From the NCBI GenBank assembly GCA_001970955.1, contig MPUH01000150.1, forward strand, positions 1 to 64,000: 64,000 bases of DNA, written 5' to 3'. The notes under the pieces were generated by a model that was not told the origin of the DNA, made no database searches, and saw only the letters and a program-made list of their open reading frames with translations. The translations under genes and the position numbers were made by a program. This DNA comes from Stentor coeruleus. Taxonomy: Eukaryota > Ciliophora > Heterotrichea > Heterotrichida > Stentoridae. Below, one piece after another: positions 46,170 through 56,400 of this stretch. Numbering within the stretch: the stretch's first letter is position 1; each line of letters begins with the position of its first letter.

Positions 46170-47321
46170 ATGGAAATTTTTGAGGAAAGGTATCAAGTGG
46201 TAAAACCCATAGCTCGAGGATGCATTTACAATGTTTATAAAGCAATTGATAACAAAACAAGAGGTATTGTTGCTGTAAAAGTTGAAAAAAACCATAAAAA
46301 CCCAAATTTCGCCCGAGAGCTTGAGGTGATTAATAATGGAAAGAGTATTCATGGGTTAGCAAAACTTCTTTATCAAGGTATTACTAAAGGGAAAAGGTTT
46401 ATTGTAATGAACTACTTGGGAAAATCTCTTGAATCCAAGTTTTTAAAATGCCATGAAAAATTTTCAGATGGCTGCGTCCTTAGAATAGCTGATGAACTTT
46501 TACAAGGAATAGAAAATTTTCATAAAATCGGATATGTTCATAATAACTTGAAACCCAAGAATATTTTATTAGGATATTCTTTGAATTGGCAATCATTATA
46601 TTTAGTTGGGTTATCTTCAGTAAACAGTAATATTAGAAATACTCATGAGAATGAAGGATATATAGAAGAAAATATAAATCTATTATACTCTTCTACCAAT
46701 GTGATGAAAAAAATCACACCTTCAATGAGAGACGATATTGAAAGTATAGCTTATATACTAATACATTTTCATTGTGGAATTTTACCTTGGAAAAACTCTA
46801 GCTCAAGTATTGAAGTTTTAAAGCTTAAGATAGAATTTGCATCAACAAAAACTAATAATCACCTTTTTGCAGCACTTTTAAATATAATAAACTATGCACA
46901 AAGTTTAGAATTCAATCAAGAACCAGATTATAAAATGCTAAGAAATCATCTCGCTAATTTTGCAAAAAATAAAAAAGTTTTAAGAGTTTATGACTGGGCT
47001 ATAAGTAATGATAAAATACAAAAACAATTAGCTCTAGATAAATCAAGAATCCCTATAAGCAAACATTTTGGAGTAAAAAATGATAACAAAATTTCTGAGT
47101 TAAAAGATGGGAATAATTGTATGAAAAAAAGAGTTAGATTTGGAAATATGTGTCAAATCAAGTGTGGTTTAACACAAAGTAATAATGCAGAAGATTGCGA
47201 ATCAAAAAAACTAGAAAGAGTTGAAACTGAAATTATGGAAGATTTTCCCCATATGTATAACAGAATGAAGATTCTTCAGCAAAGGAAAGAGTTTTTAGAA
47301 GTCTTAGCATCTAGTAATTAA
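46170..47321 (+). CDS. CK1-like pseudokinase
   Basis: Protein of 383 residues with a CK1-type kinase fold: YQVVKPIARGCIYNVYKAID, Lys37 in VAVKVEK, NYLGKSLE, and the CK1-like DDIESIAYILIHFHCGILPW. The catalytic loop reads VHNNLKPKN, so the catalytic Asp is Asn126 and the HRD Arg is also Asn. The DFG motif is replaced by Val-Gly-Leu (146-148). The glycine loop is poor. Phosphotransfer is therefore unlikely. The Lys-rich tail after the domain (about 280-383) carries no known motif. The nearest relative is the convergent gene 90 bp away. CK1 families are greatly expanded in ciliates. Confidence 0.88.
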   Translation: MEIFEERYQVVKPIARGCIYNVYKAIDNKTRGIVAVKVEKNHKNPNFARELEVINNGKSIHGLAKLLYQGITKGKRFIVMNYLGKSLESKFLKCHEKFSDGCVLRIADELLQGIENFHKIGYVHNNLKPKNILLGYSLNWQSLYLVGLSSVNSNIRNTHENEGYIEENINLLYSSTNVMKKITPSMRDDIESIAYILIHFHCGILPWKNSSSSIEVLKLKIEFASTKTNNHLFAALLNIINYAQSLEFNQEPDYKMLRNHLANFAKNKKVLRVYDWAISNDKIQKQLALDKSRIPISKHFGVKNDNKISELKDGNNCMKKRVRFGNMCQIKCGLTQSNNAEDCESKKLERVETEIMEDFPHMYNRMKILQQRKEFLEVLASSN

Positions 47322-47411
47322 TATATAAATGATATAGTGAATACACTTAAAGCTACTTACTTCTTTAATTATAAAAAGTTAAAATTATAACACATAATTT
47401 ATTAATTATTC

Positions 47412-48584
47412 TTAAGCATTTTCCTTCCTGCTGTTTAAAAACTCTTGCCTTAGTCTCAATATCTCAGCTTTATTAGAAAATTCTGGAAATGTCTTAAGCT
47501 CTACTGTATCAGTCCTAACTAATTCTGCAGTAGTATCTTCAGATCGACAATCACTTTCATTTCCAATACTTGGAAATGCTAAAGATCGATTTAAGCTTAT
47601 TTGTTTAGGTGAGAATGCACCTATCTTAGGTACAGCACATGTTAAATATTTTTTCATATCTGTAGACATTTGGAAAATTTTCTTTGGTTTTTTAACTTTA
47701 TATAAAAAATTTATCTTTTCTTGCTTGATGGACCAATCATATGCTTTCGCTATCCTGTTTTTTATAGCTAACATCGATAGAGAATTTCTTAGCATTTCAT
47801 AATTAGGTTCTTCATCAAACTTTAAACTTCTTGTATACCTTAACATGGCTAAAAATTCTGTTGGACAATTATCACAAAGTTTACCAAAGCTTATCGATTC
47901 TTTGATTGTTTTAATTTCCAAAGGTGAAGCGTTTTTATTTGCTAGCCAAGGTAATTTTCCACTGAGAAAGTGTATAAGCATATAAATCAAGCTTTCAATA
48001 TCATCTCTTCTAGAATGAACATATTTATTCAAAGTATTCAATGATGAATACGTAGCATTCTCTGGAAGTGCATAAGTTCTTCTCATATGAACATGATCTT
48101 CATTATTATCTTCAAGATATTTTGTAGTTGTCCGATACCCAATAACAAATAAAGATTGCCAGTTAGTCCCATATCCAACATGAATATTCTCTGGTTTAAG
48201 ATTTCTATGAACAAAACCTGCTTTATGTAGACTTTCAATTCTAAGTAAAAGTTCATCACCAATTTTCAAAATACATGCTAAGCTAAGTTTTCCATTTTGC
48301 TCGAAATAATGCTGTAAAGATTTTCCTAAGTAGCTCTGTGCTATGTAATTTAAGCCTTGTGAAATTCCAGAAACATATACTCTAGGAAAAGAGGCTTGAT
48401 GGTTAAGATTACTGAGGATTTCACGTTCATGTGTTACAAGTGAATTTTCTGAAGGCAAAATATCTATTTTTAAAGCAACTTTTGAACTGTTTTTGAGGTC
48501 TACAGCCTTGTATATAATGAAATTTGGGTTTTCATGAAGTTTTTTCCTTATGAGGAAACGTTCATCAATCGTTTTGTCAATCAT
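47412..48584 (-). CDS. CK1-like pseudokinase, convergent paralogue
   Basis: Protein of 390 residues, clearly related to the gene at 46170-47321 (shared LGKSL, NLKP, NWQSL, DDIES, LIHF-SGKLPW-type segments and the LRNSLS-like end of the domain). Lys39 is present in VALKI. The catalytic loop is VHRNLKPEN with Asn128 for Asp, and the DFG position reads Ile-Gly-Tyr. Both inactivating changes differ in detail from those of its partner, but the Asp-to-Asn change is shared, so catalytic loss probably preceded the duplication. The tail contains Ser-rich and Lys-rich stretches and ends with EILRLRQEFLNSRKENA, similar to the partner's end. Confidence 0.88.
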   Translation of the reverse strand: MIDKTIDERFLIRKKLHENPNFIIYKAVDLKNSSKVALKIDILPSENSLVTHEREILSNLNHQASFPRVYVSGISQGLNYIAQSYLGKSLQHYFEQNGKLSLACILKIGDELLLRIESLHKAGFVHRNLKPENIHVGYGTNWQSLFVIGYRTTTKYLEDNNEDHVHMRRTYALPENATYSSLNTLNKYVHSRRDDIESLIYMLIHFLSGKLPWLANKNASPLEIKTIKESISFGKLCDNCPTEFLAMLRYTRSLKFDEEPNYEMLRNSLSMLAIKNRIAKAYDWSIKQEKINFLYKVKKPKKIFQMSTDMKKYLTCAVPKIGAFSPKQISLNRSLAFPSIGNESDCRSEDTTAELVRTDTVELKTFPEFSNKAEILRLRQEFLNSRKENA

Positions 48585-49938
48585 TTTATTAATTATAGCG
48601 AATTACTTTATTAGAGATTACTTGAACTCAACAAAATAAATTTATGGTAGGAATGATGATTTTTTTGGAGGTTGAATACCCCTGAAAAAGCTTTGAAGTG
48701 TATTAATTTTCATTGAGATATAAACTGTATGTAAACTTCATGAGAAAATTAATTGTAAATTGTAAAAATTATTAATGAAAATTACGAGATTAGGTTTAAG
48801 AATTGATGTTTAAATTTCAGAATGAATAAATTTTATTTGCAATGCGAATATGAAGTTTTGGCTCAGTGTCTTATTGATAATATATGTTTACCAACCATTT
48901 ATATTACAAATATATATATTCATTTTATCTCGAATACGCATTTTGATTCTATTATACTTTAAATATATAATATATAAAAAGAATGGTTCTTTAGTGTTAA
49001 GTTTATTTTCGAGTGTTTTTTAGATATTATTCTTTTTGCTTGATAGAATGGTACATTATTAATATTACTTTAAAACTTTTGTATAGTTGAGGCTAAAGTA
49101 TTGACATGATTTTGAATGTTTTATTATTGTAAGGGTGTCTTGGTGTCTTTTTAATAGTTTAAACTTAATGCTTTATAAGTTTGAATATGTTTTTAGGCTT
49201 GGGCTTGTATGAAATAGGAAAATTTGATATGATTAAGTGATTTTGGTTGAGGAAATCATTTTTTTTTTTGTTGATATGCAGAGTTATTGGCAAGTGTCAG
49301 CAAAGTACTTTATGCAAAGAGAAATCTGAGAAAAAAAATCGCTAAAATTATTATATTTCGGTCCATTTTCATCTTTTTAGATGATAAGACAGAATCATTA
49401 TAGTCAAATTTAAAATAGATTAAATTTTTAGAATCATCATAGATCAGAAATGATTTATATAAAGAACCAATAATAGATTGCTAGATTTTTTATTTTGATT
49501 CCGCTAAACTTTAACCTATTTTCATTTTTCTAATATATTATAGCAATCATATTTGTAATAAAATTAAAATTGTGTAAATCTTTTGAGAATCATATTTAAA
49601 AGTACTACTAAAGTAAAATGCAAGATGCCTGGGAAAAAACTGAGAATCAATAAGAAAATTAAGCGAAATAGATAAATTTTTAAAAATAATTATTTTGATT
49701 CTATTTAATTCTAACCTTTTTAACTCATTTAGATATTTAAGAAGCAAATAATCTATTAAGATTTAAAATATTTGAAGAAATTTATAATCAACAAAATCAA
49801 TACCCTGATTCATATAAATCAAAACTAACAATTTTAAACAATAATTTTCAAAGCTAAATTTAGGACATCAAAAAATGAGACCCCAAATTTTCGGTTAAGT
49901 GAAAAATAAGTATTAATAATCAACATAAAATAATATTA
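48585..49938. other. Longest gene-free stretch (1.35 kb) with diverged repeats
   Basis: No convincing protein gene was found. A sequence like TATTTTGATTC...TTTAACCT occurs near 49491-49520 and again, diverged, near 49691-49720, with a shorter match near 48941-48960, suggesting an old duplication of about 200 bp. No tRNA arm or other RNA signature was recognised. The left end carries the leader of the pseudokinase gene ending at 48584. Confidence 0.5.
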
Positions 49939-51996
49939 CTAACTATTATCAAAGTGTAAAAGTATATCTTGCCACGAATTCCACATAGTCATAAACAAGT
50001 TTTTTTTCAAAATAGCCACAACTTTCACTATCTTAATCCCCAGAACTTTACTCAGCTTCCACATTTTAAAAGCTTTTGCAGTCAGATTCTGATGTTTCCA
50101 GTAATACTTTCTAACCAAATTATATAACACCTCATATCTTCCAGTCTTATAATAGCTTATTTTATAAGGTAAATTAATCAATGTAAAATATTCAACTTTT
50201 TGACTTGCCACAAATATTCCTAGCATTTCAAAAGCCCTACATAATTTTCTATTCCTTTCCCCAAGTCCAGCCCATTGTTTATATGTCTTAGTAATAAGAT
50301 GTTTTTTCCTATGATTTTCAGCTATAGGTATATTTATTGATAGATAATAAGTCCAAACTGAATATTTTTTAATTATCTTAAAAGCATCATGTTGTAAAAA
50401 TATTTTTTTATTGTTTAAAAAGTTAGATATAAAAATCATTTTTGATGATACTTTTTGTAAATATGCTTTTTGTTTAGATCGAGAATAGCTATAAATAGAT
50501 TCAAAACCAAGTGATTTGTTTAATGAAACATAGGTTTTAAGAAGATAAACTAAGATACGGATTGAATTTGTTTGAAGGATTTTTGCTTTTTTATTTGATT
50601 TTAAACGCTTTGTGTGTTGTTTTATAGCTGAAAATGAAGATTTTAGAGAGTTTGAATAAAGAGATGATGATATGGAAAATAAGGTTGTTAGAGTTGAGAA
50701 TTGGTTTGAGTATTTGATAAGATGGATTATATGATTGGATATATATGATTTTTGAATGGATTTAAGAATTGATAAGGATTTTATATGAGATGAATGCTTA
50801 GAAAGTGATTTAAAAGCTAAAAGTAAACGAGGATATTTCGAAGATAAGGCAATATGGGTAAGGATTTTAGCAAAGTTTCTCAGGCTTATTCTGATGAGTT
50901 TTATCGAGTTTATTTTTGTATGCCACTGTTTAAACTTCCGTGATTTTATATATTTTTTAAGCCCATTAGCAATACGCAATAATCTTATAAGTTTTTCTCT
51001 AACTTCAATGTTACGTTTAAAACTTCCATTCAAAATCGAAGATCTTAGCCTACTACTCTCATCCCTACTACTTTTAGAAATCCTACTTTTGCTATCATAA
51101 CTATTTTCAATAGTATCAAATATTTCAGATCTTTGCGTATTTTTCCTCATTTTCCCATTTTCGAACTCTATAACACTAGATTCGCTACCTATCGAATAAA
51201 GTCCTTCTTTCTTCTGACTAAAACTAAAATTTATAGGCCGACTATTATCAGAAAGTTTAGATTTCGGGGAGAAATTCATTGAAGTTTCAAATGTTATACT
51301 TTTCTCAGGTTTGTTAGTAACTGTTTTATTAGGAAAAGTGCTAATTGTAGGGTTTTTTGTTTTTAAACATATGAAGAAATATTCGATATTTCTTTTCAAG
51401 ATAAATAAAAAAAGAATTGATAACTTTTTCCCAATCCAATAAATCTTAGAAAGCTTAAGTAAAGTGACAAAAAAGTCCATATAGCGAAAATTAACTGAAA
51501 AATTTAGGACATGGGCAAGTTTTTGGGCACTTTCGCATTTGAGTTTAAGTTTAGAACCTGTTAATGCAGATTTACGAAATATTTGGCTTTTAAATAAAGG
51601 ATCTTGTTTCACTAACCCTGATCTTTGTGTGTAAGGATATATTCTTTGTTTATTATTAGAACGGATTCTTCGGTTGATATAATTTTTCTCTCTTTCTGAT
51701 TGAATATATACTTGTCTATCTATAAATGATGGACCTTTGGATTTTCTCATATTGAAAACTATTCTCCTTTCATAGTGTTTGTTAGAGTTTAAACGCCATC
51801 GCCAAAGCTTTTTTTTCAAAATCCTTTTCATCCAAGATATGATTAAACCTGCTGCGTCAGCTTTATAGGTTTTGTTTCTTTGCTTTGATGGAAAAGTTGC
51901 CCAGCTTCTGTATGTTTCCATCAGCTCTGTATGAGTTTTTGGTAAACTAAATGCTGGAGAGTAAGATCGAATAGCATGAGTTGGGCTTAATGTCAT
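49939..51996 (-). CDS. Unknown large basic protein with scattered Trp and aromatic helices
   Basis: Protein of 685 residues, strongly basic, rich in Ser, Lys, Ile, Tyr and Phe. Short helical segments with a Trp occur through the length: AGLIISWMKRILKKKLWRWR, FKQWHTKINSIKLIRISLRN, TYKQWAGLGERNRKLCRAFE, AFKMWKLSKVLGIKIVK and MTMWNSWQDILLHF. The spacing and content recall centrin- or calmodulin-binding Sfi1-type repeats, which are abundant in contractile ciliates, but the pattern is irregular. The middle (about 205-330) is Ser-rich and disordered. I list Sfi1-like as a possibility only. Confidence 0.6.
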   Translation of the reverse strand: MTLSPTHAIRSYSPAFSLPKTHTELMETYRSWATFPSKQRNKTYKADAAGLIISWMKRILKKKLWRWRLNSNKHYERRIVFNMRKSKGPSFIDRQVYIQSEREKNYINRRIRSNNKQRIYPYTQRSGLVKQDPLFKSQIFRKSALTGSKLKLKCESAQKLAHVLNFSVNFRYMDFFVTLLKLSKIYWIGKKLSILFLFILKRNIEYFFICLKTKNPTISTFPNKTVTNKPEKSITFETSMNFSPKSKLSDNSRPINFSFSQKKEGLYSIGSESSVIEFENGKMRKNTQRSEIFDTIENSYDSKSRISKSSRDESSRLRSSILNGSFKRNIEVREKLIRLLRIANGLKKYIKSRKFKQWHTKINSIKLIRISLRNFAKILTHIALSSKYPRLLLAFKSLSKHSSHIKSLSILKSIQKSYISNHIIHLIKYSNQFSTLTTLFSISSSLYSNSLKSSFSAIKQHTKRLKSNKKAKILQTNSIRILVYLLKTYVSLNKSLGFESIYSYSRSKQKAYLQKVSSKMIFISNFLNNKKIFLQHDAFKIIKKYSVWTYYLSINIPIAENHRKKHLITKTYKQWAGLGERNRKLCRAFEMLGIFVASQKVEYFTLINLPYKISYYKTGRYEVLYNLVRKYYWKHQNLTAKAFKMWKLSKVLGIKIVKVVAILKKNLFMTMWNSWQDILLHFDNS

Positions 51997-52437
51997 ATTT
52001 TGTTAATTATTCATTGTAATTTTTTCAGAGTTCTTAAAAAACGTTAAATTAAATTAATATTTACCAACATATACATTTAACCTAAAAAATTTTGTAAGTT
52101 ATATATGATTATTATTAATTTACAAAATGATGCTAGATTTTCAATATCTTTAATACATTCAGTAATCTTAATATCATTTCTGTAATAATTTAGTTTTTAA
52201 GATACAAATTTTACTTAAAAAAACCCAGATAATTACCTTTAAAGTTAATTGGTATGATAATTTTGAATATATAATATTATCTTACTATTTAGTATAAAAA
52301 AAAATATGTTTATTTAAATATGCGGCGTACATAAAAAAATCAAACACATCAAATGATTTGTATTTATTCAAAGTCCACACCACAAGTATTATTATACTAA
52401 AACCAATAACAAAACCTATTTGAATATATATTAAAAA
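51997..52437. other. Intergenic region between same-strand genes
   Basis: 441 bp of AT-rich DNA between two minus-strand genes. No open frame, repeat or RNA gene was recognised. Confidence 0.55.
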
Positions 52438-53334
52438 TTAAGAAATATAAGATTTCGAAACTGGATCATAATAAAGAGGATCTTGGTTTATATGAACAAA
52501 AGGAGGTGTAGAATGACGTATTGTCCCTAAACTATTCATAATATTTTCATAAATACTCTCCGTCCTTTCCGCAAGTTTATATAATGTATTTTTTCTCGTA
52601 GTCCCAATTCCAATACTTTTCCTTTGATTCCTATGTATATGAGTGCTGGACTTATTCGCTTTTCCTGAATATGAGTTTTTTTCTATAAGTTTAACTTTTG
52701 TGTCAACTACTCTAGAATTTTCATCAGCTTGGCGCTTTGTTGCATCCAATAAAGAAAAAGTGTCTTCAATAATAGAAGGGGAAACTAATAAATTAACAGA
52801 ATACCCTGGGAGTTTATAATTGCTTGGAAGGCTTATATCTTCAATTGGGAGTTGCGAACAGAAAATTCTACGCAATTTACAAAACCCACTGATATAAACA
52901 TTTTCTATTTCTTTAAAAGTATACCCAAAGCATGATGCAGAAAAACTACTAAGATCTATACAAATATTCGCCCAACTATCTCTTGGGAAACATGAGTTTG
53001 TAACTTTACAATGCAAAGTATCTTTATTTATACCTCTACAATGAGTAAATAAAAGTCTTCTTTTTGTTACAGATGAATCAAGTAATCCAATTTCTATATT
53101 AAATGTTTTTGATTGGGGTATAAACACTTGAAATGTTATATAAGGAGAATCTAAATCCAATTGCTGACGATTTGTTCGGGGAATTGATATTTTCCCATTT
53201 TTTGATAAAGAGAAGACTTCACTTTGGCTATATTTATCATTAAGCTTAGCTATTTGCCCTGTAAGACTTGCTAAAGTTAATTGATGAAAATTGCTTGGGT
53301 TAAGAATCTCTATGAAATTTTCTTTTCGGATCAT
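52438..53334 (-). CDS. CFAP20-domain protein
   Basis: Protein of 298 residues. Residues about 1-190 match the CFAP20 (Bug22/DUF667) beta-sandwich: YITFQVFIPQSKTFNIEIGL, then RRLLFTHCRG, PRDSWANICIDLSSF, CFGYTFKEIENVYISGFCKL and RRIFCSQLPIEDISLPSNYK follow the CFAP20 order (E-V/DxxxxRRR, W-x-x-I-x-x-NL-S-F, Y-x-x-I-x-x-I-x-I-HANC-x-x-R-R-I-Y-F, LP-x-x-x-K-L). CFAP20 itself is about 190 residues and lies in the inner junction of doublet microtubules. This protein has a diverged domain plus a 110-residue polar tail, as in CFAP20-domain-containing relatives, so a ciliary role is likely but the site is not fixed. It is divergent from the RCC1 gene, with 156 bp between starts. Confidence 0.75.
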   Translation of the reverse strand: MIRKENFIEILNPSNFHQLTLASLTGQIAKLNDKYSQSEVFSLSKNGKISIPRTNRQQLDLDSPYITFQVFIPQSKTFNIEIGLLDSSVTKRRLLFTHCRGINKDTLHCKVTNSCFPRDSWANICIDLSSFSASCFGYTFKEIENVYISGFCKLRRIFCSQLPIEDISLPSNYKLPGYSVNLLVSPSIIEDTFSLLDATKRQADENSRVVDTKVKLIEKNSYSGKANKSSTHIHRNQRKSIGIGTTRKNTLYKLAERTESIYENIMNSLGTIRHSTPPFVHINQDPLYYDPVSKSYIS

Positions 53335-53490
53335 TTAATTTATTAGTATTTTTCTTAAAATATGCAATGATATTTATGTTTCAAGGCTTAAAAATATATT
53401 TTAAGCTATGGTGGAATATCTGTTATTAAAGGGTGAATTGTTGTAGTTCTTATAATTAAATGAATTTGAATATTATATAAAGATATTACC

Positions 53491-56400
53491 ATGGACCATT
53501 TTAAACTTCAGATGAATTATATAAGTTGTTCTGAGAATCATGCGGCTGCTGTTGGAGCTTATGGGCAATTATATGTTTGGGGAAAGAATTATGCATTATC
53601 TCACTCTTCAAAAAAACAACCAGAAGATGAAAGTTCAGAAATAGAATCTGATGATAGTGATGATTCAGGTAACGAAGATCTCTTTTATCAACTTGGCTTT
53701 CAGGATTGCGAAATAGATAAGCTAAAAGAACCTGTTTATTATACTCTAAGCCATCCACTTTATAGAGTTAATGCTAGTCAAGTTAGCTGTGGGCCTAATT
53801 TTACCGCAGTAGTAGCTAAAGAAAAACCAAGTATTGTATTAGATGAAGATGCAGCACTAGAGGTCGATAATTTCGAAAGAGAAATCGATGATAATTTATC
53901 AGACTTCCCTCCTTTTAACGCTACTGATGAAGAAAAAAAATCATTTTTCAATGTTCAACTAACCAATAGAATCAGACAGGAAATAACAACTTTCCTAAAC
54001 AAAAACACTTTAGAGTTTATGGAATATTTTAAATCAAGAATAATAAAAGAATCTACTTTTATAGACCTTATGCGAACTGAAATAAAATCTCAGTTTACTC
54101 CTGATCAAGTACGTGGGTTTATAAGTTATAAAAAGATGCGATTACCTGGTAAAGGTATAACTTTAAAACCACTTTATGAACTTGTATATAAATGTAGGCA
54201 AAGCCAAGGAGTTTTATATATATTAGGGAGAAAAGATCTTATTGTGCCGATAAAATTAACTGGTCTTAGTGCAGAACTTATATCAGAAAATACTTTAGGA
54301 TATTATTTAGTCCAACTTCCCGAATCTGTTAATTGTGCTAAAGTTTGTTGTGGAAATAATTTCGTTTTAGTGTTAAGTTTTGATGGATGGGTGTTTAGTT
54401 GGGGTACCACAGGAAGTGCTGCATTAGGGAAAAATCGTTCACCAACATGTATGCAAATCAAACCAGTTGCTGGACTTGTAAGCGATAGAAACTACGTAAA
54501 AGATATCGCATGTGGATATACTCATTGTGTAGCTGTAATGTCATCTGGATTACTAATGTCTTGGGGTAATGGAGATTATGGAAAATTAGGTAACGGTAGA
54601 CTAGAAAATAATTCCCGTCCAGAGCATATAGGTGGAGATTTCGGTGATATAGAATTTGTAAGAGCAGGAGCTAACAGTACTTTTTGTAAATCAAAAGATG
54701 GGAGTTATTATGTATGGGGTGAAGCAAATGATGGGAAGTTTTCATGTGATGCTGCATTAAAAGGTTACTTTGAAAAACCTGAGCAGTTAAGTTTTGGCTT
54801 TGAAATCATAGATATAGCCATAGGGAAAAATTATTGTGTATATATAGACATTACTGGTTTTTTACATCAGATAGGTAAAAACTATAATGCATGTCTTAAT
54901 AAAAAATACAAGTCTTTAGAAGGGGCAAGTTTTTATCAAGTCGCTGGTTCAGGGAATCATTTTCTAGCTCTTTCAACTAAAGGAAGTATTTATTCATGGA
55001 CTTTAGAACAAGAAAGTGATATACTTGGTCGAGATCTTACAATACCTAAAGAATATCCAGGGGAAATAACTTTATGTTCACAACAATTCCCAAATAAAGA
55101 AGATGAAAAAGATCAAGATAGAGAACAAATGGTAAAAGAAAGTTCAAGTAAAATAGCTAAAGTGTATTGCCTTGAAGATAATACTTTACTTTTAACTGAT
55201 AAAGGAGAAGTTATAGCTTCAGGGAATAACAAATATGGGCAGATGGGTATAGCATATGGGGATATAGAAGATGTTAATGATGATAATGGGATTTACAGTA
55301 CTTTTATTATGATTCCAAGATTGAGTTTATCAAATAAAGTTTCTTTAAAATCGATTTCATGTGGGAATCGTCATGCATTAGGAATTACTAAAGAAGGTAA
55401 AGTTTTATCATGGGGAAATAATAGTTATGGGCAATTAGGAAATGAATCATTAGTATTTTGTCAACAATTTCCTGAAATTATCAGTTCGCTTAAATCAGAA
55501 AATATTATAAGAGTTGCTGCGGGGTATAGTCACTCTTTAGCTTTAACTGAAGAAGGACAAGTTTATTCTTTTGGTAGTGCAGAAAATGGGAAACTAGGAC
55601 AAGGTTTAGTTAATTCTACTGTTATTTTTAGCATACCAACATTAATATCAGGACTAAACGATATTTTCCATATATCATGCGGATGTACTCATTCCTTAGC
55701 TATTAACAAAAAAAAAGCCCTTTATTTATGGGGAGCTGGATGGAATGGCCAATTGGGTAATGGTAAAAAAGATACGATTTATGACCCTTCACTTATGCTG
55801 ATCAATTTAGATTGGGATTTCGCAACATGTGGATTAAGTCATACATTAGCAATAAGTTCAGAAAAAAAACTTTATCATTGGGGTGAAGTTAGTCATCCAG
55901 ATGAAGAGCATGAAATATTACAACCTTCATTAGTTAAAGGTCTTGAAGAAATAATATTCCGTCAAGCTTATGCAAGTGAACATCATTCAGCAGGTTTAGT
56001 AGAAAATGGGCTTACAATATATACATGGGGAAAGCAAATGTCTAAAAGAATCCTAACAGCTAAACCTGAATTTAATGATAATGATCTTTGCAAACCTATT
56101 GGGCTGACAATAACAGGGGAGAAAATAAGCCATTTTAATATATCACAAAATCATGGAGCTTTAGTTACAGACCAAGGAAATGTTTTTACTTGGGGGTCAA
56201 CATTTGAAGGAAGGACTGGAGAAGCTGAGGATACAAAAATGAGAGTAAAAGTTTATACTGGGAAACCTGTTGATCTATCAAGATACTTATCTAAAGGAGA
56301 TAAAGCTGAAAATGCAATAAAAGAAACTATTATGGATATACAGTTATTATTGCAAAATGAACCTGAAGAATTAAATGAGGGTAATTTAAGAGAGGTTGAT

